From: DATFYM01 sp035315065
GTDB taxonomy: Bacteria > Acidobacteriota > Terriglobia > UBA7540
Direction of reading: 5' to 3'
Assembly: GCA_035315065.1 (NCBI GenBank)
Contig: DATFYM010000044.1
Span: forward strand, 35,677-99,676
DNA length: 64,000 nucleotides
Positions 51,787 through 61,250 of the stretch are shown one piece after another (the stretch's first letter is position 1; every line of letters begins with the position of its first letter). A program made the translations under genes and the position numbers. Below the pieces are notes generated by a model. The model was not told the origin of the DNA and did no database searches. It saw only the letters and a list, made by a program, of their open reading frames with translations.

Positions 51787-52800
51787 ATGAACATCATTTG
51801 GTTCTGGGCCCTGGGCGCAATGTTGATTGCATACGCCGTCCTCGACGGCTACGACCTCGGCGTGGGCACGATTTCGCTGTGGCTCACGCGCACCGATCAG
51901 GAGCGGCGCATCGCGCTCAATGCCGTTGGCCCGGTGTGGAATGGCAACGAGGTGTGGCTGCTCGCCGCCGGCGGTATGCTGGTGGTGTCATTTCCGCGCG
52001 TCTATGCCGTCGGCTTCAGCGGCTTCTATCTGGCGCTGATGGTGGTGCTGTGGCTGCTGATCCTGCGCGGTGTCTCGATCGAGTTCCGCCACCAGATCGA
52101 CCACCCGATGTGGCACGCCTTATGGGATGCCGGCTTTTGGTTCGGCAGTGCCCTTCTCTCCCTGCTGCTCGGCGTTGCCCTGGGCAACGTGCTGCACGGC
52201 CTGCCTCTCGGCGCGGAAGGTTTCTTCCAGGGCACCTTCACCCTGATGCTCAATCCCTATTCGCTGCTGACCGGAATCCTGAGCCTGGCCGTCCTGGCCT
52301 GGCACGGCACCACCTTCCTGCGCACCAAGACCGAGGGCGACTTGCTGGAGCGCGTGCGCCGGTGGTCCAGCGCCCTGTGGTGGCTGTCTGCGCTGCTGGT
52401 GATTCTGACCACTGCGGCCACATTCGTCGTGCGGCCGGCGCTCCTCACCAACTACTGGGCCTATCCCATCGCCTGGCTGCTGCCGCTCGCTGCCGCCGCC
52501 GGACTCGTCGCGGGTTTTCTGTGCCGCAACGAAGAGCGTGACAGCGAGGCGTTCCTTTCCTCCACCCTCACCATCGTGGCGTTGCTGGGATCAGCGGCGG
52601 CGAGCGTCTATCCCAATCTGCTGATGTCGACCGTCAGCCCCGACTACAGCCTGACGATCTACAACGCCGCCTCTTCTCCTCACGCACTGATGACGGCGTT
52701 CATCGCCAACATCTTCGGCATGATCGGCGTGATCGTCTACAGCACTTACGTTCACCGCACTTTCAGCGGCAAGGTGCACCTCGGTGAACACGGATACTGA
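51787..52800 (+). CDS. cydB: cytochrome bd ubiquinol oxidase subunit II
   Basis: A 337-residue membrane subunit with eight or nine helices. It begins with the usual pattern (IIWFWALGAMLIAYAVLDGY with the conserved Asp-Gly-Tyr-Asp-Leu-Gly) and contains WNGNEVWLLAAGG. It pairs with the upstream CydA. No cydX-like or cydDC genes follow. Confidence 0.95.
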   Translation: MNIIWFWALGAMLIAYAVLDGYDLGVGTISLWLTRTDQERRIALNAVGPVWNGNEVWLLAAGGMLVVSFPRVYAVGFSGFYLALMVVLWLLILRGVSIEFRHQIDHPMWHALWDAGFWFGSALLSLLLGVALGNVLHGLPLGAEGFFQGTFTLMLNPYSLLTGILSLAVLAWHGTTFLRTKTEGDLLERVRRWSSALWWLSALLVILTTAATFVVRPALLTNYWAYPIAWLLPLAAAAGLVAGFLCRNEERDSEAFLSSTLTIVALLGSAAASVYPNLLMSTVSPDYSLTIYNAASSPHALMTAFIANIFGMIGVIVYSTYVHRTFSGKVHLGEHGY

Positions 52801-52855
52801 TTGGGGTCTCCCTGGCGCTTTGACGGCCACGGGTAGGCCGCTCAAGGAGGTACGA

Positions 52856-53641
52856 ATGGCCGAGCCGAGCCTCGAAATCATCGATGTCAACGAAACCAAT
52901 GTGGCCAAGACAGGCTTCTTCTGCTACATGAGCAAGCCGGAATCAGAGGGGTACCAGCAGAAGCTCGAATGGCTGAAGGGCCGGTTCGCCGAAGGGCTAA
53001 AGATCAAGATGATTGCGCGCGGGGGAAGGGGGTTCATCGAGTACATTCCCGGAGAATTTGCGTGGCGCGCCATTCACGCCCCGGGCTACATGGTGATTCA
53101 TTGCATCTGGGTAGTGGGCAAGGCCAGGGGTCACGGTTGCGGCACCGCGTTGCTCGACTCGTGCATAGCGGAGGCGAAGGAGAAAGGAAAGTGCGGGGTG
53201 GCCGTGGTAACGGCACACCACCGGGTTGGACTCCCCGAAACCAGTTTCTTCCTGAGGCAGGGATTCAATGTGGCTGACGCGGCGCCGCCCGGCTTGGAGC
53301 TTGCGGCATTGAAGTTCTGGCAGGTGCCGGACCCGAAGTTTCTGGGACACTGGAACCAGAAGCTGGAGCGCTTGGGTCGGGGCCTAAGCGTAGTCACAAC
53401 GGCGCAGTGTCCCTATACTTGCAGCTTGGTCCAGCATTTCGCAGAATTGGCAAAGAGCAGGCGGATGCCCCTCAAGGCCGTGCGTCTGGACACCGTCGAG
53501 CAGGTGAGAAATCAAGCGCCCTCCGGCTATGGCACGGCTGACATTGCCGCCAACGGGCGAGTCCTGGCGCATCTTGACTACTGCATGACGGGCGACAGGC
53601 TCGCGCGACTGCTGAGCACCACTCGACAAAGTCAGGCTTGA
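52856..53641 (+). CDS. GNAT acetyltransferase with C-terminal YoaP-like domain
   Basis: A 261-residue two-domain protein. Residues 1-165 are a GNAT fold, with a KARGHGCGTALLD acetyl-CoA binding loop. Residues 185-255 are a thioredoxin-like YoaP domain (TTAQCPYTCSLVQHFAEL). The ATG at 52856 has AAGGAGG at 5 bases. The acetyl-acceptor is unknown; members are found in many environmental bacteria. Confidence 0.85.
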   Translation: MAEPSLEIIDVNETNVAKTGFFCYMSKPESEGYQQKLEWLKGRFAEGLKIKMIARGGRGFIEYIPGEFAWRAIHAPGYMVIHCIWVVGKARGHGCGTALLDSCIAEAKEKGKCGVAVVTAHHRVGLPETSFFLRQGFNVADAAPPGLELAALKFWQVPDPKFLGHWNQKLERLGRGLSVVTTAQCPYTCSLVQHFAELAKSRRMPLKAVRLDTVEQVRNQAPSGYGTADIAANGRVLAHLDYCMTGDRLARLLSTTRQSQA

Positions 53642-53905
53642 AGCGAGTCACCACGGCGCTCGGCACGTCGGCTCGAGAATGGAGGCAGATCCAGGCCGCA
53701 GGCGACGCGCTACCTCCGCTTTCACTTTTATGGGATCGCAGCGTTTTCTTCACGGCTCCCGACCCCCGAACCCAGCGCGGGCGTCTGGCCGCGGCATGGC
53801 CTTTCTTCTTTCTGTCGGCACAAGGGACTTGTAATCAGATGGCGAGGAAGATTAGAGTGTTTGCCTTGAGTGGTTGCTTTCAATTTGAGTGTGTCCCCCT
53901 CCCTC

Positions 53906-54253
53906 GTGAGGAAAAGCAGTCTAATCCGCCAGGCAGGAATGTGCGCTGCTCTACCGCTGTTCGTAGTTCTCGCGACTTCGGCGGCCCCGACGGAGCGTAT
54001 CGTCGCTATCGGCGACATCCACGGTGATTTCCCGGACTTCGTTGCCATTCTGCGGCAAACCGGCCTGATCGACGATAACCGCCAGTGGATCGGCGGGCGC
54101 ACCGTGCTGGTGCAAACGGGCGACGTCGTGGACCGTGGTCCACAGACTCGCGAGTGTCTCGACCTGCTGATGGAGCTGGAACGCCAGACAAAGAAGAAGA
54201 ACGGTGAGGTCATCACGAACCCGAGTAAAGAACACTACGGACCACAGGCATGA
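53906..54253 (+). pseudogene. metallophosphoesterase, C-terminally truncated
   Basis: The visible part has a signal peptide (about 25 residues) and the first metallophosphoesterase motifs GDIHGDF and GDVVDRG, with the following ARQT-type helix. The family would continue with a GNHE motif and about 200 more residues, but the frame runs out at codon TGA 54251-54253 soon after NGEVI. That stop overlaps the ATG of the next gene (ATGA), and the junction is near 54207. Starts at 53870, 53906 (GTG) and 53939 are possible. Confidence 0.7.
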
Positions 54254-57200
54254 CCGCTTACTTCGAGAGGGCGCTGAATATAAGGCGCGGGGAGTTCACG
54301 CCCGCGTCGATGCTATTCCTTTACCTATTCTTCGCGATCGGCTGCTACATCATGGGGCAGTCCGTGGGGGATGCTCTATTCTTAAGCGCCTTTCCTAGTT
54401 ACCTGCCTCATGTGATCGTCGCCACGGCGCTGGCAGTGGGCATCTTCACTTCCATCTACATCCGCTTGTCGCACCGGCTGCGGCTGGAAGTACTGATGAT
54501 CGGCTCGCTGATGTTTTTCGCCATCAGTTTCTTGGTCTTCTGGTGGTTGACACCCTTAATGGGAAAATGGCTTTACCCGTTCATCTACGTCTGGGTCTAT
54601 ATGGCGGGCGCCGTCGCGCCGGCCATGGGGTGGACGCTGGCCAATTACTCCCTCACCACACGCGAGGCCAGGCGTGTATTCGGCTTTATCGGCGCCGGCG
54701 CCGTCTCGGGCGCGCCATGCGCGGGCTTTCTGACCGCCAATTTGACGCACCGCGGCCATCTAAGGCCAGAGACGCTTCTCGTCGTGGTGGCGATAGGGCT
54801 GGCCCTGTGCGGGCTGTGGGTCAGACTATCGTTCCGGCAAATGCGCCAGCGGCTTGCGGGCATCAGCCAACCCCCGGTCGCCGAGCTTGGCCTGCCGAGG
54901 AACTTGCGCGAGGTCTGGGCCTATATTCGCGCTTCCCGGTACCTGCTGTTGATAACCGCCCTCATCATGGTGGGGTGCGCCACCACTACCATTATCGGCT
55001 ACCAATTCAAGCTCATTGCCAACAAAAGCTTTAGCGGTGACAAGGTGGCGCTAGCCTCGTTCTTCGGCCTCTTCAATGGTTACATAGGGCTGGCTTCGTT
55101 CGTACTGCAAATGCTCCTTACGGGGCGACTCCTGCGCTCTTTCGGCATCCGGGTGACGTTGTTTGTGATGCCGATGGTGTTCCTGGGAGGCAGCATGGCG
55201 GTATTGCTGGCTCCCACGCTGCTCAGCGCCTGCGTCCTGAAAGGCAGCCAGGGCCTGCTGCGCTATTCCTTGGACAAATCAACCACCGAACTGCTTTACC
55301 TGCCCGTGGCGCCGCAAAGAGTGAAAAACCAGATCAAGTCGTTTATTGATGGATTTGCCTGGCGCGTGGCGGACGGATTGGCCGGCATTGCCCTGTTCGT
55401 GTTTGGAAACTGGATGAAATTCGACCCCGGAAGGATCAGCCTGGTGAACTTCGGCTTCCTGTCCGGCTGGATTGCGATCGCCTACGGCGTCCGACGGGAG
55501 TACCTCCGGGTGCTGCGGGGGGCCATCGAGCGGCGCACCCTGGACCCTGAGCAAACGGCGGCGGGAGTGCTGGATTCCACTACCACGGAAGTGCTGGCGC
55601 GATCCCTGGAGCGGGGCGGGGAGCAACAGGTGCTCTACGGTCTCAGCCTGTTCGAGGTAGGGCGCGAACCAGTGTGGCACCCCGTTCTGAGCACCTTGCT
55701 GGAGCATCCCTCCGCCGTCGTTCGCCAACGGGCGCTGCATCTTCTCGCCGACACGGGGCACCAAGAAGTCATCCCCCGCGTGGAAAAGATGCTGGGCGAT
55801 GAAGCGCTGGAGGTTCGCGCCGAGGCGCTGCAGTACCTTGTCGTCCACGCCGGCAAGGACCCCCTCGATCTGCTGCGGAGCGTGACCGACGTCCCCGCCT
55901 ATTGCCTGCAGAGCGCGGTGGTCATTTACCTGGGGCGCCAGCGCGATGGCGATTACGCCGATGCGACCCGGCTCATCCTGCGGACGATGCTCTCTGACGT
56001 CGGTCCAGAAGGGGTATCCTCACGGCGCGAAGCAGCAAGGGCGCTCGGAATGATCCCCGCGCCCTCTCCAGTGCATTCGGAGTTGTTCGGATTGCTGCGT
56101 GATTCGAACCCCGAGGTGGTGGAGGAAGCGCTTCTCTCTGCCGGCAGGATCGGGGACGAGGCCTTCCTGCCCATCGTCATTGAGAAGCTCGCCGAGCCAC
56201 GTCACTTGGGAGCGGCGCGAGCCGCGTTGGTTCAGTATGGCGACCGAGCGGTCACCACGCTTCGAGACTGCCTGAACGACAATTCGGTTTCCCTTTCCGT
56301 TCGCAAGCGGATCCCTCAGGTGCTGGCCCGCATCGGAACTAGGTCCTCCGGTGCCGCCCTCGGTGATAGCCTCATCCAAAGCGAGCCTGGGGTTCGTTAC
56401 GAAGTCATCAAAGGGCTTAACCGGCTGCGCACTCAGGACCCAGCCTTGATGCCGGCGCCAAGGAGCATTGCGGACCTGCTCGACTCTGAACTGGTGGGCT
56501 ACTACCGTTCTTTCCAGATCCTGGCCGTTCTCGACCCGCAAGACGGCAAGTTACGGCCTTTGCCCGAAGGCCAAACGTTGCTCGCTGTTGCCGTGCGCGA
56601 GCGGATGTTGCAGGAGTTTGAGCGCATCTTCCGCCTGCTGGGCTTGCTCTATCCCGCTCGCGATGTTCACAACGCCTACCTTGGGCTGACTTCGGAACGG
56701 CCGCATAACCAGGCCAACGCTCTGGAAGTGCTGGAACAGCTTCTCGCCCCCGATCTCTACCGCCGCTTGGTGGCTGGAGTCGATCCCGATAGCACTTCGG
56801 CGGAGAGGCTGGCTTTTGCGCGACGCCTGTGCCGGACCCAGGTTGACTCGCAGAATGAAGCCCTGCGCATTCTCCTCCACTCCGAGGACGGCTGGTTGCG
56901 TACTTGCGCTTCGCACGCGGTCGGCGAGGCTCGCCTGGTGGAACTGGGCGATGATCTGCGCCAGATGCAGCATGGCGGCGACCGCCTCATTGACGAAGAG
57001 TGGCAATGGGCGACGGCTCGCCTGGGCGCTGCCGGGGCCGCGAAAGGAGGGGAAGTGCTGAGCATTCTCGAGAAGGTCGATCTCTTGCGAAAAGACCCGA
57101 TCTTCGAGCGAGCACCCACACCGAGCCTGGTCCGCGTGGCGGCCATCGGCAGTGAAGTAAGCTACTCAACTGGTCAGATCCTGTATCAGGAAGACAGCCC

Positions 57201-57465
57201 CGCCGACCTGATGTTTTTCCTGTTGGAGGGCGAAGTGGATCTCCTCCAGGCAGGGAACAAAATCCAGCGTCAAGGACCGGACCAGGTGATTGGAGCTCTC
57301 GCGCTCCTGACGGAAGGAACCCACACCGAGTCAGCGGTGGCCACGCGGCCGGTCCGCGCCTTGCAGATTGGCAGGGAGGACTTATTCGACGCCATGGCCG
57401 AGGACTTCGGCCTCACTCGCGGCATCCTCAAGGCATTGGCCGCCATTGCGACCGGGGCGGCTTAA
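54250..57465 (+). CDS. nucleotide-transporter-like membrane protein fused to HEAT repeats and a cyclic-nucleotide-binding domain
   Basis: A 1071-residue protein. Residues 10-420 hold about 12 membrane helices like the ATP/ADP (Npt/Tlc) translocase family, with family-like segments MGWTLANYSLTTREARRVFG and FKLIANKSFSGDKVALASFF. Residues 440-910 are helical repeats of HEAT type (PSAVVRQRALHLLADTGHQE, EVRAEALQYLV). Residues 930-1065 are a cNMP-binding fold (GQILYQEDSPADLMFFLLEG, and GALALLTEGTHTESAVATRP). This suggests a nucleotide or other solute transporter gated by cyclic nucleotide or related signal. Overlaps the upstream fragment by ATGA. Confidence 0.85.
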   Translation: MTAYFERALNIRRGEFTPASMLFLYLFFAIGCYIMGQSVGDALFLSAFPSYLPHVIVATALAVGIFTSIYIRLSHRLRLEVLMIGSLMFFAISFLVFWWLTPLMGKWLYPFIYVWVYMAGAVAPAMGWTLANYSLTTREARRVFGFIGAGAVSGAPCAGFLTANLTHRGHLRPETLLVVVAIGLALCGLWVRLSFRQMRQRLAGISQPPVAELGLPRNLREVWAYIRASRYLLLITALIMVGCATTTIIGYQFKLIANKSFSGDKVALASFFGLFNGYIGLASFVLQMLLTGRLLRSFGIRVTLFVMPMVFLGGSMAVLLAPTLLSACVLKGSQGLLRYSLDKSTTELLYLPVAPQRVKNQIKSFIDGFAWRVADGLAGIALFVFGNWMKFDPGRISLVNFGFLSGWIAIAYGVRREYLRVLRGAIERRTLDPEQTAAGVLDSTTTEVLARSLERGGEQQVLYGLSLFEVGREPVWHPVLSTLLEHPSAVVRQRALHLLADTGHQEVIPRVEKMLGDEALEVRAEALQYLVVHAGKDPLDLLRSVTDVPAYCLQSAVVIYLGRQRDGDYADATRLILRTMLSDVGPEGVSSRREAARALGMIPAPSPVHSELFGLLRDSNPEVVEEALLSAGRIGDEAFLPIVIEKLAEPRHLGAARAALVQYGDRAVTTLRDCLNDNSVSLSVRKRIPQVLARIGTRSSGAALGDSLIQSEPGVRYEVIKGLNRLRTQDPALMPAPRSIADLLDSELVGYYRSFQILAVLDPQDGKLRPLPEGQTLLAVAVRERMLQEFERIFRLLGLLYPARDVHNAYLGLTSERPHNQANALEVLEQLLAPDLYRRLVAGVDPDSTSAERLAFARRLCRTQVDSQNEALRILLHSEDGWLRTCASHAVGEARLVELGDDLRQMQHGGDRLIDEEWQWATARLGAAGAAKGGEVLSILEKVDLLRKDPIFERAPTPSLVRVAAIGSEVSYSTGQILYQEDSPADLMFFLLEGEVDLLQAGNKIQRQGPDQVIGALALLTEGTHTESAVATRPVRALQIGREDLFDAMAEDFGLTRGILKALAAIATGAA

Positions 57466-57635
57466 TCGTCACCCCGGCCGCTGGCGTCTCTTAAGGTGGA
57501 AAGAGATGGAACATAATTTGCCTTTACTTTTCTGAAGGTCGGTCTTATGATCTTTCCGCAAGCAGAGATCCCCAACTTAGAAAGACACCGAGGACCCGGA
57601 TGCGCCTTCGCGGCGCGACATCAAAGGAGGATGCC

Positions 57636-57980
57636 GTGAGAAAAACGATGGTCTGTCTGCTGCTCGCTGTGCTCGCTGTCGCAGGTTATAGTGTTCGAGC
57701 TACGATCGCCCAGGAAAGTCAGCAAAAAACCATGAAGGCCCCCAAGCAGGGACGCTGGCACGGGGTCATCATCCGATGGGACAAGGACACTTCCACGTTG
57801 ACTGTCCGTAAGGGGAATAACGACAGGCAGATCCACTACGACAGTTCGACGAAGTGGACCCAGGGAACAGCGGCTGCCGAGATGAGCGCGTTCAAGGAGG
57901 GATCGGACGTGATCTGCATCGGGACTTTCGATGAAAAGGGCCGATTCATGGCGAATCGGATCGATTTGCAACCGCGGTAA
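57636..57980 (+). CDS. small secreted beta-rich protein, copy 1 (DUF5666-like)
   Basis: A 114-residue protein starting at GTG after AAAGGAGG. Signal peptide MVCLLLAVLAVAGYSVRA, then a domain with WHGVIIRWDKDTSTLTVRKG and the end of FMANRIDLQPR, a pattern like DUF5666/OB-fold secreted proteins. No enzyme motif. It is one of two tandem paralogs. Confidence 0.75.
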   Translation: MRKTMVCLLLAVLAVAGYSVRATIAQESQQKTMKAPKQGRWHGVIIRWDKDTSTLTVRKGNNDRQIHYDSSTKWTQGTAAAEMSAFKEGSDVICIGTFDEKGRFMANRIDLQPR

Positions 57981-58076
57981 GAGCTGGTCGTGGTTCTTCG
58001 CAAGAAGAGATCTCGACCTTGAAACACACTGAGAATCTTAATGCGCCTTTGCGGCGCGACATCAAAGGAGGCTTCT

Positions 58077-58430
58077 GTGAGAAAATCGATGGTCTGTCTG
58101 TTACTCGCCGTGCTCGCTGTCGCAGGTTATAGTGTTCGAGCCACGATGGCCCAGGAAACCCAGGAAAAACCCGCCAAGACTACTGCCGGCAAGCCGGCAC
58201 GCTGGCACGGGGTCATCATCCGATGGGACAAGGACAATTCCATTTTGACCGTCCGTAAGGGAAACGTCGACCGGCAGATCCACTACGGCAGTTCCACGAA
58301 GTGGACCCTGGGAACGAAGAACATCGACATGAGTCAGTTCAAGGAGGGAGAATCGGACGTGATCTGCACGGGCACCTTCGGTGAAAAAGGCCAGTTCAAT
58401 GCGGATCGAATCGATTTACGACCACGGTAA
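58077..58430 (+). CDS. small secreted beta-rich protein, copy 2 (DUF5666-like)
   Basis: A 117-residue paralog of the preceding gene with the same GTG start context and signal peptide. The mature domain differs mainly in its linker (PAKTTAGKPA) and in the segment TKNIDMSQFKEGESDVI. Retention of both copies after divergence suggests use. Confidence 0.75.
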   Translation: MRKSMVCLLLAVLAVAGYSVRATMAQETQEKPAKTTAGKPARWHGVIIRWDKDNSILTVRKGNVDRQIHYGSSTKWTLGTKNIDMSQFKEGESDVICTGTFGEKGQFNADRIDLRPR

Positions 58431-58659
58431 GGCGCGGTCCCTATGATTCGCATTTCCAGGCAGCAGCCGGGGTGACATTCGCGCCCCGGCGTGCCCATCT
58501 TTGAGCCCAGCCGAAAGAATCCCCGGGGGCAGTGTTGGTCCACCGAAATGTGCCGGACCAGGAGACACGTCCCGGCCTCGGATTTTCAACTAGTGTCACC
58601 GGACGGGGGAGTAGGCTGCCACGACAGAAGATTTCTCCGAGCCCTCAAAGGAGTGTCCT

Positions 58660-59490
58660 ATGTGGTACCGACGCACTTCGCTTCTGCTCGCTGCATCATT
58701 GTGCCTGGCTGCCGCCTGTTTGGCTCAAGGGCCCAATCAAAGCCTGAGCAACGAACCTAACCTGACGGAAGAGCAAAAGAAAGAATTCCTCCTGCATGCC
58801 AAGGTGGTGAGCAGTAAACAGCTCGGGAAAGGTATAACCCACCCTTGGCGACTGACGCTGACGGATGGCGGCCTGACCCACGACGCTGCCTTTCAACCCG
58901 TAGACGAACATAAGCCGATCATGCAGTTCGCAGACGGAAAGACCGAATTCAACTTCATCGACTCCTACCGCTACGACATCGCCGGATATGAGTTGGCTAG
59001 GCTGGTAGGCATGAGTGATATGATTCCGGTGACGGTAGAACGTAGTTGGAACGGCCAAAAGGGTGCGTTGGCGTGGTGGATTCCCTGGAAGTGGGATGCG
59101 GCAATGCTCCAGCAGCAGAAATTGCATGCGCCGGACGCCGACGCCTGGAACAAGCAGATGTACAAAGTGCGGGTTTTTGACCAGCTCATCTACGATACCG
59201 ATCCGAACCTCACCAATGTTCTGATCACGGAGGATTGGAAGATCTGGAGAATTGACTTCACCCGCGCCTTCAGGCTTCAGCACGACTTGAGGGACCCTAA
59301 CGACGTAGTGATGTGTGATCGACAGTTGCTGGAGAAGTTACGGCAATTGAATGGCGACGATGTCTTGGAGAAGACCAAACCCCAGCTCACAAAGTCCGAA
59401 GTCAAGGCCGTCATGGCCCGGCGGGACAAGATCGTGGCCCTTGTCCAGCAGCTCATCGCCCAAAAGGGCGAGGGGGCAGTGCTGTACTGA
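58660..59490 (+). CDS. secreted kinase-fold-like protein
   Basis: A 276-residue protein with signal peptide or lipoprotein signal (LLLAASLCLAAACLA). The mature part shows features of Fam20/HipA-like atypical kinases: a glycine-strand start (GITHPWRLTLTDGG), YDIAGYELARLVGM as a conserved helix, and LIYDTDPNLTNVLITEDWK followed by WRIDFTRAFRL, which fits catalytic Asp plus Asn and a metal-binding Asp. The strand Lys appears as Gln in AAFQPVD, so activity is uncertain. A start context CAAAGGAG is present. Confidence 0.55.
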   Translation: MWYRRTSLLLAASLCLAAACLAQGPNQSLSNEPNLTEEQKKEFLLHAKVVSSKQLGKGITHPWRLTLTDGGLTHDAAFQPVDEHKPIMQFADGKTEFNFIDSYRYDIAGYELARLVGMSDMIPVTVERSWNGQKGALAWWIPWKWDAAMLQQQKLHAPDADAWNKQMYKVRVFDQLIYDTDPNLTNVLITEDWKIWRIDFTRAFRLQHDLRDPNDVVMCDRQLLEKLRQLNGDDVLEKTKPQLTKSEVKAVMARRDKIVALVQQLIAQKGEGAVLY

Positions 59491-59923
59491 ACTGACCGGA
59501 AGCGGGGTTTGTCGTAGCGAACCGCATCCTGCGGCCCGAAAGGGTGCGCGATTGAGCGCGTTGGGGACCAACTTTGTCAGGGCACTATTGTGTCCCCGGC
59601 GCTGCCCCTGTTTCTTAGTGCCTTCTGCTGCTTTTCTGCTCATTGCCCACGGAATGCGCCCGGAGCTCGGCCGATATCCCGTGCTTCGCCCTCACTAACC
59701 CCGTATCAACCCGACCTCCTCCCCAAGGCGTAAGAAGCGGGCAGACCTAATTGCCTATTCCGATTGACGATTGCAAGACGCCCCGCTGACGGAGCCTCTT
59801 TTAATTATTGGCAACCGCCAATGAACAGCGGGCGGGAAGCCGGCGCCACGGCGCCCACCAGGGGGATTGACAATAGGCGAATAAAAAGCGAAACTATGTT
59901 CTCCTATCGGGAGGGCCTGAATC
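59491..59923. other. non-coding gap before the radical SAM gene
   Basis: No gene is supported. Part of the region (59750-59870) contains a short GACGATTGC unit and a GGCGCCACGGCGCC palindrome at about 59844-59857. The promoter of the next gene should lie near its right end. Confidence 0.5.
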
Positions 59924-60946
59924 ATGAATTTGCCTGTCAGCGTTCCAGTTTTGCCGCCGACCCAGCCGCCGCCAGCACCACCGGGCCTGGTAGGCATTGC
60001 CCGCCTCGCAGCGCAGAGCCCCCAGGTGAAGGAGCGGGCCGAGGTCCAGTATTTCTCGCTCGACTGCCGGTCGGCGCTCAACCGCGAGGCGAGCGGCCAC
60101 ATGCCCTTTGCCTGGACCCTCAACCCTTATCGCGGTTGCGAGTTCGGGTGCCATTACTGCTATGCGCGCTACACGCACGAGTTCATGGAACTGCGCGACG
60201 GCCGCGACTTCGAGCGCAAGATCTTCGCCAAACAGGAAGCTCCCGGGTTGCTGCGCGCCGAGTTGCGGCACGCGAGGGACAAGGGGCTGCCCATCGCCCT
60301 CGGCACCGCCACCGATCCCTACCAGCCGGCCGAGAAGCAGTTCGAGATCACGCGGCACATGCTGGAAGTGATGGCGGAATTCGAGGGCCTGGATTTTTCC
60401 ATCACTACCAAGTCGGTGCTGATTCTTCGCGACCTCGACCTGCTGCGGGCAATCTCGGCGCGACATCGCTTCGGCGTCCACATGACCGTCACCACCACGG
60501 ACGACCGCCTGGCCCGCCTCCTGGAACCCAAGGCACCGCCGCCGGCCAAACGTCTGGAAGCCGTGGCGGCCCTCTCCGCCGCCGGCATCTATGTAGGAAT
60601 TAATGCGATGCCAATTCTGCCCGGCCTTACCGATTCGCGGCCGTCGCTCGATCGCGTGGCGCGCGCCGCTGCCGAGGCTGGCGCCCGCTCCCTCTACGGC
60701 AACCTTCTTTTCCTGATGCCCTCGGCCATGGCCCAGTTCATGCCGTTCCTGGAGCGGGAGTTCCCCCGCCTGGTGCGGCGCTATCGACGGCTCTACGCGC
60801 GCTCGGCATATTTGGACGGAGAGTATAAGGAGAAGATGGCGGCGCTGGTGGCGGAGTTGCGGGCCAAGTACGGTCTGGACGCCAGGCGCGAAGGGCCCAT
60901 GACGCCTGCCAGAACGCCTCAGCTTCAACTTGCCTTTGGGATCTGA
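59924..60946 (+). CDS. radical SAM protein, SPL/Rv2578c-like family
   Basis: A 340-residue radical SAM enzyme. The cluster motif CEFGCHYC gives Cys72, Cys76 and Cys79 (CxxxCxxC). LGTATDPYQPAEKQFEITR is typical of the spore photoproduct lyase-like/Rv2578c family. SITTKS and PGLTDS motifs follow. Substrate unknown; related proteins may act in DNA repair or cofactor chemistry. Confidence 0.88.
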   Translation: MNLPVSVPVLPPTQPPPAPPGLVGIARLAAQSPQVKERAEVQYFSLDCRSALNREASGHMPFAWTLNPYRGCEFGCHYCYARYTHEFMELRDGRDFERKIFAKQEAPGLLRAELRHARDKGLPIALGTATDPYQPAEKQFEITRHMLEVMAEFEGLDFSITTKSVLILRDLDLLRAISARHRFGVHMTVTTTDDRLARLLEPKAPPPAKRLEAVAALSAAGIYVGINAMPILPGLTDSRPSLDRVARAAAEAGARSLYGNLLFLMPSAMAQFMPFLEREFPRLVRRYRRLYARSAYLDGEYKEKMAALVAELRAKYGLDARREGPMTPARTPQLQLAFGI

Positions 60947-60984
60947 GCGTGCCGCCGGGTCGTCGTTGGCAACTCTTGGGATGG

Positions 60985-61016
60985 TCATCGGTTATCGGTT
61001 ATCGGTTATCGGTTAA
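60985..61016 (+). repeat. GGTTATC heptamer tandem repeat
   Basis: Four near-identical units of the form CGGTTAT in tandem, without an inverted partner nearby. Confidence 0.7.
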
Positions 61017-61106
61017 CTGATCGGGCCATACACGGTCAACACCGCGAATGACAGCTTGACACGAACCGCGGGACGTGACACGTTTTAATAGAATTTGCCG
61101 CTGTTC

Positions 61107-61250
61107 ATGCAAAAGAAGATCTTCTGGCTCAGCTTCGCTACGCTGAGCATCATTGCCGACCTTGCCTTGCCGCTGCTGTGGGCGATCCTCGCTACCCTGC
61201 CCATCGTAGTCCTGAGTTGGTGGATTGCGTATCGGAGCGACTGGTTCTAA
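61107..61250 (+). CDS. 47-residue single-pass membrane microprotein
   Basis: Reads MQKKIFWLSFATLSIIADLA and on to a Trp-Trp rich end (WWIAYRSDWF). One or two hydrophobic helices cover most of it. Positive N-terminus favours a membrane protein. No clear ribosome site and no family; the coding call rests on composition. Confidence 0.45.
   Translation: MQKKIFWLSFATLSIIADLALPLLWAILATLPIVVLSWWIAYRSDWF

Larger units (their letters stand above)
57600..58430 (+). repeat. tandem duplication of about 440 bp carrying a small secreted protein gene
   Basis: Segments starting at 57600 and 58041 (offset 441) share the upstream ATGCGCCTT.GCGGCGCGAC, the AAAGGAGG site and the gene. Similarity is highest at the ribosome site and signal peptide and lower in the mature part. 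Confidence 0.9.
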
